Origin: Gongronella butleri
Taxonomy: Eukaryota > Mucoromycota > Mucoromycetes > Mucorales > Cunninghamellaceae
Assembly: GCA_025201375.1 (NCBI GenBank)
Contig: JAIWZP010000058.1
Coordinates: forward strand, 1-64,000
Reading direction: 5' to 3'
DNA: 64,000 nucleotides
Below, one piece after another: positions 11,593 through 20,462 of the stretch. Position numbers and translations under genes: made by a program. How positions within the stretch are numbered: the first letter of the stretch is position 1; each line of letters starts with the position of its first letter. Under the pieces are notes generated by a model that was not told the origin of the DNA, did not search any database, and saw nothing but the letters and a program-made list of their open reading frames with translations.

Positions 11593-12200
11593 TAGGGATG
11601 TACCGGTATTTCAAACAAATTCTAGCTCACTCTACAGTAAGCTGTTTGAGCTCGTTTGAAATCGGATTTTTCGAGCTTGATTGAAAAGCTTGATGCTGTA
11701 AAAAGATTGAAAATGAAAATACTGTATGTACAGTATCATATATATTTTTGCGTACGTATGATATGATCACCCCATGCTGAACATCTGTGATCTCCCTGTG
11801 AAATTCCTCATCATACTGTATCATTCATACAACAGTAGTACTGCAAAGGACAAATCAAGCTTCAAGCTCAAGCTTCAAGCCGAGCTTGCTTGATTGAAAA
11901 GGTTTGTCCGAAAGCTTGAAAATGCAAAAAAGTCTCAAGAAAAAATTGAACATACACGTCACCAAAATGATGAAAAAAATTCAGAGCATACCGGTAGGTA
12001 CCTTCTTCATTATTTTTTTCAAGCTTTTAAGCAAGCTTTTTTTTTCAAATACAGTACGTACGTATCAAAAAAAAGCTTGAGCTTGAATGATTGAAATAAA
12101 ATTTTGCATGTTGTTTGAGCTTGATGAGTCAAACCAAGCTTGCTTTTTCAAACAAGCTTTTTTCAAACACATGTTTGAAATACTGTACGGTACATCCCTA
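11593..12200. mobile_element. hAT-like MITE (non-autonomous TIR element)
   Basis: 608 bp bounded by terminal inverted repeats: left TAGGGATGTACCGgtatttcaaaca, right the reverse complement of TAGGGATGTACCGtacagtatttcaaaca. The (T/C)AGGGATGTxxC start is the style of hAT superfamily ends. The interior is built from sub-repeats of AAGCTTGAGCTTGAA and has no transposase. Flanking 8-mers (gtcggcat / gcagcgct) do not match, so a target-site duplication is not visible; the element may be old or recombined. Confidence 0.7.
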
Positions 12201-12829
12201 GCAGCGCTTGTGGTTGTTGTGGCAGATCGCGTCGAATTCTCGGCGAGCGAGTTACAGTACAACAGTAGCCTTGATGGGATCGATTTGACCCTGAAATGTG
12301 CAAAATACAATTTTTCTGGACTGAGTGATCCGGTCTCTAAAACCTTGATTGACATTACAATACAGTATTGGAGTTTAGGAGTTTTGTGTTCATCATTTGT
12401 CTGGTTCAAATATTGGACAGAAGAATGAACAAGATCCGGAGGAGGATGCTTTTTTTTAGCAAAAGAGTGGTAAGAAGGTCTTTTCCAGTTGGTATGATAG
12501 CGCACGCGACAAGGGGTCCAACGTATAGACGCGCTAGTCACCTTATACAGTACTGTACTGTATGAATAATAATTAGCGGCCAAAAACAATGAAAGTGCTT
12601 ATATTTTAGAGAGATCGCGCTGGCATCTTGGCGACTTAGTGAGCAAGCAATATTTCTGAAAACTCATACGCATTTTCATTTTAGTTTGGGAGCTTGAGGC
12701 TTTTTTTTTTTATCATAGACCATGTTGTCCATCGAAAGAGTTGACGTTAACATGCATCGGCTATGACAAAAAAATTGTTGATTGAATACTGTATTGGCCG
12801 CATTGAAATCACCTAAAATTCCAGAATCC

Positions 12830-13397
12830 AGGCTTTATCTCAACAGCTTGTAGCAAGCTACTCGGTTGCTTACAATAATCGGTCAATTTGGTATTGTCTG
12901 TACCCGATTTGAAGTGAGATCACTTTAAAAACCAGAGGTTTATTGGTTGGTTTCGGCGTTGAAGTCTTTTTCCGGCTCAATCAAGGTCATCTCAATGAAA
13001 AATACAGTACCTGCATTTCCGAGAAACTCACACCATTATAAATCTCATGGCTTAATGCGTGTGTGGGCGCTTGTGATCGATGAAAAAAATTGTTTTTGGC
13101 ATTTTGACACGTTTCAAAATCATAGAGATTTTTCGACGCGTCAAAACCCGTTCATCCGTCGAGTTACACGCGCCATTTTCTAATCAGATTCATGAACCTG
13201 GAGAGTCCCTTGCTAATGAATGCGTTGGTGGAGCACTATGAGCGCTTTTTTCCCCGTGGAATTCGCCATGAAATTAATCTAAAATGGTTCATTGCTCATC
13301 GACGAGCATGTCGATCTCACTCTTTTTTTTTTTTTTGGCATTTTTCGTGGTTTCTCCACGCCCTTTTTACTTGTGGGTGAGTTTGGCGTCGTTTTGG

Positions 13398-13440
<43 letters not shown>

Positions 13441-13610
13441 TTTTGGAGTCTGGCCATGGTTGCTTTTTTATTTGCACTTGGGGCATCTCCAAAGAGTTTG
13501 ACAGCAATTGCATCCCACGAGAATTTATTGCACGCGTTTCACATTAGGACGCGTTTGGGCTATGTACAGTATCATGCGTGTTTGGCAAATTAAACCATGG
13601 TGACCCGCTA
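12830..13610 (+). repeat. Dispersed repeat family C, copy 1
   Basis: Shares ordered blocks with 19,640-20,300 (inverted) and 61,790-62,410: ggtcatctc.a.gaaaaat.cctgta, then gtgatc.atgaaaaaaat..tttttggcattttgacac, then cgtcgagttacacgcgcc.tttctaatca, then a block ending in tttttggcattttccgtggttt.tcca. Contains a 37-nt T run (13,402-13,438). No conserved reading frame among copies, so probably non-coding. Confidence 0.7.
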
Positions 13611-13966
13611 AAAAAAAAAAAAAAAACAATTTATCTCTGTCGCTTGACCATCTTGCCCAAAAGTCTCAAATTTTTGAACCAGAGAGGTCGGTGGACATGA
13701 AAATCCAACGATCTCAAGCTCTCTCGGCCATCGAATTTAGTACGACTCTGCAGGTGATGTGTCTATTTGCAGCATTCTGAGCGCGTGTGATTATTTTCTT
13801 ACGGCGATTTGCTCTTTTTCAATGACTAAAGTATAAAAATTATGTTTTTAATTGTTATTAGGATATGGAAATGGCATGCAAAAAGTGGAGGATTCTAAGG
13901 TAGCAAGGGCATGGCAGTGATAAAACAGCAAAAAAAAAAAAAGTAAGAAAACAAGCAAGGATTGGA

Positions 13967-16171
13967 TCACTGATGGAATTGAAGGTAGAAATTGACGATG
14001 AGGGCGCCGACGAGCAAGACGCAAAGAACAACAGGGCCCCAGACATCGTCGTAGCGGCCGGCAATGCGGCGATTGATCATATAGGCGCGCTTTTCAAATG
14101 TATACAAGGCATAGATGGCGACGATGGCGCCAATGCCGATGAACACGGCACCTGCAATGCGTGTAAAGTAGTCACCAAAGTTGAGCAAGTTGAGCGCGAC
14201 GTTGAGGAGCAGGGCGCAGAACTGGAGCCATGAAATGAATGTGCGTTCGTTGGCAAAAAACACCTTTGGCTCGACGCGCACCTTTGTCACGCCAAACTTC
14301 TTTTTTTCCGTGATGTCTGTCGCGTCCACAGGCTGACCAGGGATTTCCACCAGCAGGTTGTCCTCAGCGGCCAGGGGTGAGCGCTGGCGCACGTTGCTGC
14401 CGCTGCCATTTGCATTTTCGATGGCGAATTCTTGCTCTTGCAATTGTTGCTTTTCGGACATGATCTCTGGCGATTCTCTGTTGTCGGCATTGGTGGCATT
14501 CGCAGGGATTTCATTTGGCTGGGCATTGGACTGTTCTTGTGGCATGGCGCCGACACTCGGATCATCGGTCAGCTGATAGCCTTTGCGTGTCGATGTGTGG
14601 ACACTGTTTGTCCTGTGGGCGATGAGGTTCATGCGGCGCGCCTCTTGCTCCATGGCTCGACTGTAGCGGCCGTCAATGAGCGGCTTGAACGATTTGGAGC
14701 GCGTCAAGCCAAAATTGGTGGCGCGCGGCTTGCGGATATCGTGCTCCAGCTCCGACAGCCACCAAGGCAACAGCGGCATGCGGTCGCGATAAAAGTAGCA
14801 GGCACCATGCAGATATTTCGAGAATCGAGGGACTTCGTGGACCAAATGCGAATCAACCAGATTTGTGAGCCATGCGGGCGGCTCCTGGCCCAGATGCGTC
14901 TGCAGCTTTGTCTCGAGCACTGCGTAAGGGAAGCGCAGAATCTCCCTGTCGTTCAAATTGCTGAACGGATAGTCAATGCCGACGTCCGGGCGGCGCCATT
15001 CGTCGCTTTGGCGGCGTGTCGCGTCAAAGTTGTCCTCGCGGATAAATGACAAGTCGGTGTCAAGCGAGACGCGCACACGTTGGTCACCGGGTAGCTGGAA
15101 AGCGGTGCGATGGTAAAAAGCGCGCAGGACGGGGTGTAATTTCTTTTCTTCAAGCGATGTTTGGACACCCGTAGCGATAAACTGGCTGTCGTTGGCGGCC
15201 TGGTCGTCCATTCCCTTGTCGCGCATCCTCTGGGCAATGGCGTCGGGGGTGAGTATGCCCTGCATGAACGGCACGACATCGGGCGCGTCGAGGCGGAAAC
15301 GATCCTTGACAGACGCACCGTCGAGCCATGCAGCGTGGTGCGTTTTGCGCTCGATAAAGATGTTTTTGGATGCCATGGGGCCGTACCAGCGGAATCGAAT
15401 GGCCTCGGCACCCTCGTCGCGTTGCAGACGGCCCGTATACAGGTCGAAGTCATCATTGTCGAAATAAACACTGGAAATGGCGGCATCCGACGGCTCAAAC
15501 GACTTTTTCTCGTTGAAAATGAGCACGGGCAAGTGCAGCATGATGATGGACTTGACTTCGGTCACATTGTCGGGGTGGATCCAGTATTTGGCTGTGGCAC
15601 GTTCAAAAGCATTTTGATCACCGCCAGCCGCCGCATTGCCGCTGCGTGGCTTGCCCTTGAGGCGGCAAAGATCGTGCAATGACGAAATGTACACAATGGC
15701 AACGTCGAATCGCTGCTTGTCCAAGGGTCGCGCGCGCAATTGAGGCACAAATTCACGCTGCAGGTCCAATTTCGTCCATTTATCGTGTTTCTTGATGATC
15801 TTTTGGAAACCAATGTAATTGATGCGTGTGAACTTTGCAAGATCATTGACGTCAAACAGCACCTCGGTCAGCGCCTCATCCATCACCTCCCAATTGCTGT
15901 CGGATGAATACGACGCATTGTTCATAAACGTGCGGATCGACCGCTCGCAATAGCTGATACGTGCCTCCACCTCGGTCAGCTTAGCATTGACAAAGTCGTA
16001 CACCTTTTCCAGCTCATTCTCGAGAAGCTGGACAAAATCCTTCTCGTCTTGAGCATTCCACTCGTGGTCAAGCTGCCGCGTCTTGAGGTCGGACTTTAGC
16101 ACGTCGTATTGGATGTACGAGAGGCGCCATGGCGTGAAGATTTCACTGTGCAATTGCTCGCCAAACTTCAT
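13967..16171 (-). CDS. Vacuolar transporter chaperone (VTC) polyphosphate polymerase subunit, SPX-VTC-DUF202
   Basis: Single-exon gene, 734 aa. Domains in order: SPX (1-~150) with the inositol-pyrophosphate-binding signature IGFQKIIKKHDKWTK; VTC polymerase tunnel domain (~200-510) with YIERKTHH-type strand, RVRVSLDTDLSFIRED and PYAVLETKLQ; a polar linker; and a C-terminal DUF202 with three TM helices (ISWLQFCALLLNVALNLLNF, IAGAVFIGIGAIVAIYALYTF, VWGPVVLCVLLVGALIVNFYL). VTC proteins polymerise ATP-derived phosphate into polyphosphate and move it into vacuoles/acidocalcisomes. Full-length SPX-VTC-TM subunits are Vtc2, Vtc3 and Vtc4; the sequence alone does not let me decide whether this is the catalytic Vtc4. 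Start 16171 (MKFGEQL) is the conserved SPX start; in-frame upstream sequence is leader. Confidence 0.92.
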   Translation of the reverse strand: MKFGEQLHSEIFTPWRLSYIQYDVLKSDLKTRQLDHEWNAQDEKDFVQLLENELEKVYDFVNAKLTEVEARISYCERSIRTFMNNASYSSDSNWEVMDEALTEVLFDVNDLAKFTRINYIGFQKIIKKHDKWTKLDLQREFVPQLRARPLDKQRFDVAIVYISSLHDLCRLKGKPRSGNAAAGGDQNAFERATAKYWIHPDNVTEVKSIIMLHLPVLIFNEKKSFEPSDAAISSVYFDNDDFDLYTGRLQRDEGAEAIRFRWYGPMASKNIFIERKTHHAAWLDGASVKDRFRLDAPDVVPFMQGILTPDAIAQRMRDKGMDDQAANDSQFIATGVQTSLEEKKLHPVLRAFYHRTAFQLPGDQRVRVSLDTDLSFIREDNFDATRRQSDEWRRPDVGIDYPFSNLNDREILRFPYAVLETKLQTHLGQEPPAWLTNLVDSHLVHEVPRFSKYLHGACYFYRDRMPLLPWWLSELEHDIRKPRATNFGLTRSKSFKPLIDGRYSRAMEQEARRMNLIAHRTNSVHTSTRKGYQLTDDPSVGAMPQEQSNAQPNEIPANATNADNRESPEIMSEKQQLQEQEFAIENANGSGSNVRQRSPLAAEDNLLVEIPGQPVDATDITEKKKFGVTKVRVEPKVFFANERTFISWLQFCALLLNVALNLLNFGDYFTRIAGAVFIGIGAIVAIYALYTFEKRAYMINRRIAGRYDDVWGPVVLCVLLVGALIVNFYLQFHQ

Positions 16172-16960
16172 TGTAAAAAGGGATGCAAGGGGGGAATGTG
16201 GAGTTGGTAAAAAAAAAAAACAAGTGAAAGCAAGAGGAAGAAACCGTGAGTGAGGTTTTTTTTTCATTTTTACTGGGCAACAGGGACCAAAAAAAAAAAA
16301 AAAAAAAGTAAAAAAGAGAGAAGGGTCTCACGAATTCCGCCTCCGACGCTAAGCAATTGCCATATTTGGCTCTTTTCCGGACCCAAAAAGCTGGCCGCAA
16401 GGACAGGCAAACTGGGCTTGTTCATGCAAATTTGCATGATTTCCCAGCGTCACACAAAGCAACAACATCAGCCCACATCGTGGCAAATAAAAAAAGTGCA
16501 TGAATAGGGCTTTTTCGCTTATGCATGCACAAAGTAGACAGGGCATCAATGAAAAGCACGAGAGTCGGCTAATCCGAGCCGCTCCCTTGTTCTTTTTTTT
16601 TTTTTTTACAAATACAGGAAGACCCCAGCACTTTTTTCTTTTTTGGCATTGTAAGTCTAGGCTCATTGATGGCCAATCGAGCAGCAGTAGTCCGACAGGG
16701 GGTACAAGGCGAGATGATCGCCCTCAACAAGATATTAACTTATTACAAACCATTGTTTACGCTTTTTATTGTCAAATTGATCATCATGCCACGCATTGCG
16801 AGCCAAACATGGGACCTTTCCAGGCAATTGTTCTCTGTCTGAAAAAAAAGAAGCTTGGTGTCAGGTTCATTTTTGGTTTCCTTTGCCATTGGTCCAATGG
16901 AATGCTTGCTCAGCTGCTTTGCTTTTTTTTTTTCTGCCGTGCTTACAAAGCGAAAAATCA
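16172..16960. other. Spacer holding the first unit of a tandem segmental duplication
   Basis: No gene. From about 16,330 on, the sequence is homologous to 17,915-18,500 (shared words include agctggc, catgcaaat.tgcatgatt, gcgtcacaca, gagccaaacatggg). It is the 3' flank of the GFA-like gene duplicated together with the gene. Confidence 0.6.
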
Positions 16961-17314
16961 TTCCCAATTTTTGCCGTCGCAAGGGATTAGCGTGAATGAT
17001 TTCAGCGTGTCGCCATCGACGCATCGAAAATTGACGGACATGTTCTTATCCGAATTGCGGCGTGGCTGATGGTAAGGGCAGATGCCGCAATTCTTGCAAA
17101 AATAGTACGTGGCCGTCTTTGTGTTGAATTTGTACTCGTTGATGAACTGCTGCGACGCTGGATCAACTTTGAGGTTCTCCTTGGGCGTGTGGTAGTTATG
17201 TGCGCCCCGCTTGGTGCACATGGAGCAGTTGCATTCGAACAATTCAAGCTCCTCGGGCGCTTCGACCGTGAATCGGACGTTTCCGCAGTGACAGCTGCCC
17301 TTGTGCAAGACCAT
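16958..17314 (-). CDS. GFA/CENP-V family zinc protein, tandem copy 1
   Basis: Single exon, 118 aa, from the ATG of MVLHKGSCHCGN. The fold's zinc ligands are present: CHCG near residue 8, CNCSMC around 30-36, and CKNCG around 75. The family includes glutathione-dependent formaldehyde-activating enzyme and many uncharacterised fungal paralogues of 110-150 aa; the real substrate is unknown. The protein ends DGKNWE. It shares about two thirds of its residues with the copy at 18,530-18,880. Confidence 0.85.
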   Translation of the reverse strand: MVLHKGSCHCGNVRFTVEAPEELELFECNCSMCTKRGAHNYHTPKENLKVDPASQQFINEYKFNTKTATYYFCKNCGICPYHQPRRNSDKNMSVNFRCVDGDTLKSFTLIPCDGKNWE

Positions 17315-18526
17315 GTTCAACTTGTTTTTTTTGTGAAAGTACAGACGAAGAAAAAAAACAGAAAAAGGCGCGTCTTTTAAAACAATTGAGGAGAGCGTTG
17401 GGGGTGTCCTCTTCCCACGAAATTAGCTTGTGCCACCTTGAAATGGATGTTACACGGTGCGACGTACTCACTATCTACAGCGCAGCGTCACAATGGCCAT
17501 TGGCGCTCAGACGCGCACACGTTTAAAAATCAAAATTCCGGTCCAATCTCGCATATCTCAATGTGCACGCACAGCAAAATGCAGCAAAACGGCGCAATTG
17601 GGGCACTTGTGACAGGACCGCGTTCTATTTTATTGGCACACGATTTATTCATCATGTGCATCGAACCGTTTTGCCCGAGATAAGATAACGACTAAAAGAC
17701 CATGCAAATCCCCCTCAAACGCGTGTTTCTCGAAATCTCTATCATCGGGCTCCAATTTTATGCTGAAAGACACGACAAATTGCATCAGAAAATCAAAGAC
17801 ATCACAGTGCCTAGAACACATATAGACCAATGCAGTGGAAATGCAAAAAAAAAAAAAAAATGCTCTTTGTCCTCGCAATATGGTGGGCCGAAAGGGAAAA
17901 ACACAAAAGGAAGGAGGAGTCTCATGAATTTTGCCACCGAGACGAAAAAACAATTGCCACATTTGGCCTTTGCGGACCAAAAAGCTGGCATGGGACGCGC
18001 CAGACTTGCTCGTTCATGCTATGATAATCTGCATGATTTTTAGCGTCACACAAGGCAACGTCGGCCAGATTGTGCCAAAAAGTGCATGGCAATAGCAGAA
18101 ATGGCATCAATGCCAAGCAAGAAGCCAAATGATACGAGAAAGAATGATCCGAGACGCTCTCATGCACAAATTAGGTACCAGCCCCCCTTTTTTACGCATC
18201 GCAAGTTCGCGCTCATCTATGGCCAAGTCATCAGTATTGATCCGGCAGAGGGCAATGAGACAAGATGATCGCCCTAGACAATGTGCTTCCTTGTCATTTC
18301 AAGCCACTGTTTTCGCATTTATAATTGCCAAATTCTTTAAATTCATACATCACGCTACGCATTGCAAGCCAAACATGGGCCATCCCAGGCAAAACTTCTC
18401 TACAGATTTGGGTAGGACTGCAAAAAAAAAAAGAGAGCGGCAAGGATGGTGTCAGTCTCATTTCTTCCATTGGCTCAAATAGGAGGCCGTGCTGTTTGCT
18501 ATTACCGGTGGACTTACCAAGCAGAT
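17315..18526. other. Spacer between the duplicated GFA-like genes
   Basis: Contains the promoter of copy 1 and the 3' flank of copy 2. ORFs here (for example 17,645-17,980 minus) derive from A/T runs and are not supported. Confidence 0.5.
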
Positions 18527-18880
18527 TCACCAATTTTGACCGTCGCAAGGGTCAATTGTGAACGACTTTAGCGTGTCACCGTCCACGCATCGGAAATTGA
18601 TGGCCATATTCTTGTCAGGATTTTCTCGTGGCTTGTGGAATGGATGGATGCCACATGTCTTGCAAAAATAAAATATGGCCACCTTTGTGTTGTATTGGTA
18701 CTCGGTGATGGACAGCTGCGATGTAGGATCCAGCGTGAAATCCTCCTTGGGCACGTGATACCAGCGCGCGCCTTGTTTGAAGCAGATGGAGCAATCGCAC
18801 TCGTTCAATACAAGCTCCTCAGGGGCCTCGACCGTGAACTTGAGGTTTCCGCAATGACAGCTGCCCTTGTGCAAGACCAT
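18527..18880 (-). CDS. GFA/CENP-V family zinc protein, tandem copy 2
   Basis: Single exon, 117 aa, starting MVLHKGSCHCGN and ending DGQNW. Zinc ligands CHCG, CDCSIC and CKTCG are retained, as is the C-terminal block starting NFRCVDGDTLKSFT. Compared with copy 1, substitutions are spread over the whole protein and no frame is broken, so both copies appear to be under constraint. An in-frame upstream ATG (18,925) would add 15 residues but lies in a T-rich leader, so the start homologous to copy 1 was chosen. Confidence 0.85.
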   Translation of the reverse strand: MVLHKGSCHCGNLKFTVEAPEELVLNECDCSICFKQGARWYHVPKEDFTLDPTSQLSITEYQYNTKVAIFYFCKTCGIHPFHKPRENPDKNMAINFRCVDGDTLKSFTIDPCDGQNW

Positions 18881-19639
18881 GATCTGTGGTTTTGATTGAC
18901 TAAAGGCAGAAAAAAAGAAATACAAAAAAGCCTGTCCCTTTTAAAACAATCCAGCAAGCGAGTGCTCTTCACACGAAATTGGATTGTGCCACCTTGAAAT
19001 GATGTTACACGGTGCGACGCACACACGACCCCGCAGCACACAGAGTCGCGCTGGCCATTGGCGGTCAGACGCGCATGCGTTTTAAATCTAAGTTTTGTCT
19101 CCGTCTCGCCTTGCGCAATGTAGATGCACACGAGACCGCAGCAAAACGACCCGAATGGCATTTGTGGCTGTACGCGTAATCTTTTACTGCCACGAAGTTT
19201 ATTTTTCATGTACGCCCAATTGATTGGTGCAAGTTCACGACCAAAAAACTTCAAACCCGCCTCAAACGCGGTTTTTCCCCCTTTTTATGGTATAACACGC
19301 GACCATTGAATGAGAATAATACCAAAGAATTGGCAGCTCACAGGGCTAAATGGACCAAGCAGTGTTGCAAAAATGCATAAAATTACCAAATGGGAATGAT
19401 TCGAGTTTTTTTTTCGCGGAATGCTGATCTAGCTCGTAAAAGATTTGGGCCAATTGATGAGAAGAGAATTTCATGACTAGGTTGTTGAAAGCACGTCACC
19501 AAATGTGAGATAGACGTCGGCAAGCTATCAAAGACATCATATCAAGCAAAATTATTTTTACTAATCTCAATGCAAGTCAAATGGTTGCACTAGCAATATC
19601 CCAAGAAAACCTTGGAATCGAGAATCGCTTTGGTCAACG

Positions 19640-20300
19640 GTGGTGACCAGTTTACATTTGGGTCCGTTTGTGCAAGTTTTTCAGAAGATGTGCTATGCGA
19701 GGTTGTTTTTGGAGACAAATCATGTTGTAGCTCAATGAGAGGGGCACTGTGATGCCCCGAAAAAAATCGCAGGCATCACCAACGCGAAATGGACAAGGAG
19801 GGACGCGACATGTAGCGGCCATGCGCCCTAGGGAAGATGCTACGGGCAAATTAAAAATTAGCCGTGTCAGGCCGTCCAAACGAAAATCGAAAAACTAGGT
19901 CTCCAGAAATGCGCCAAATTTGTACATAAGAAATGTCGCACGGGAAAACCACGAAAATGGTCAGAAAAAAGTGAGATCGAATTTCTAGTTCACGAGCAAT
20001 TCTTGACTTTAGATTAAATTTTAGCGGCTCATTGCGCGGAAAACCAAGCTTATAAAACTCCGCTGACGCGTCCATTTGCAAGAAACACGTCAGGCGCATG
20101 GATTGACTAGAAACAGTCGCGTGTAACTCAGCGTTTGACACACCTTTTCACGCGCCCAAAATGCTTATGACCTTTGAACCCGTGTCAAAAATGCCAAAAA
20201 TCACTTTTTTTCATCGATCACCGATGGCCACGTACGCAGCAAGTCGCGATCTTTCTGGTGGTGTTTGTTTCGTAGTAATACAGGCATTTTTCGTCGAGAT
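19640..20300 (-). repeat. Dispersed repeat family C, copy 2 (inverted)
   Basis: On the minus strand this copies the block order of 12,830-13,610 and 61,790-62,410 (tcatctcgacgaaaaatgcct, catcggtgatcgatgaaaaaaa, ttttggcatttttgacac, gagttacacgcg, tttcgtggttttccc, tgtacaaatttggcg.attctgg). It lies downstream of the methyltransferase gene's stop codon. Confidence 0.7.
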
Positions 20301-20462
20301 GACCTTGAACTGAACCACGTTGGTCAAGAGGAAATTATTAGTAATTCATCAAGAGAAATCTGTTTCATAGCAGAAATCAAGGGATTAAAGACTGCCGACC
20401 CAATTTACAGAAAAAATAATATTATTTTGACCTCTTTTATTGTTTCAATGGCAGGCATGGGA

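Larger units (their letters stand above)
16330..19290. repeat. Direct tandem segmental duplication (two units of about 1.4-1.6 kb)
   Basis: Unit 1 is about 16,330-17,720 and unit 2 about 17,915-19,290. Each carries, in the same order, a 3' flank, a GFA-like gene on the minus strand, and a promoter flank (shared promoter words include ttttaaaacaat, cacgaaatt, gtgccaccttgaaatg, tgttacacggtgcgacg). Flanks are diverged but alignable, so the duplication predates much neutral change. Confidence 0.8.

Noticed and set aside
12087..12428. 113-aa plus-strand ORF in the MITE region
   Set aside because: It spans the MITE terminus and repeat sub-units; no homologous family and no codon bias.
9115..13960. 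Hidden transposase or reverse transcriptase in the first repeat island
   Set aside because: No catalytic motifs or ORFs above about 130 aa on either strand.
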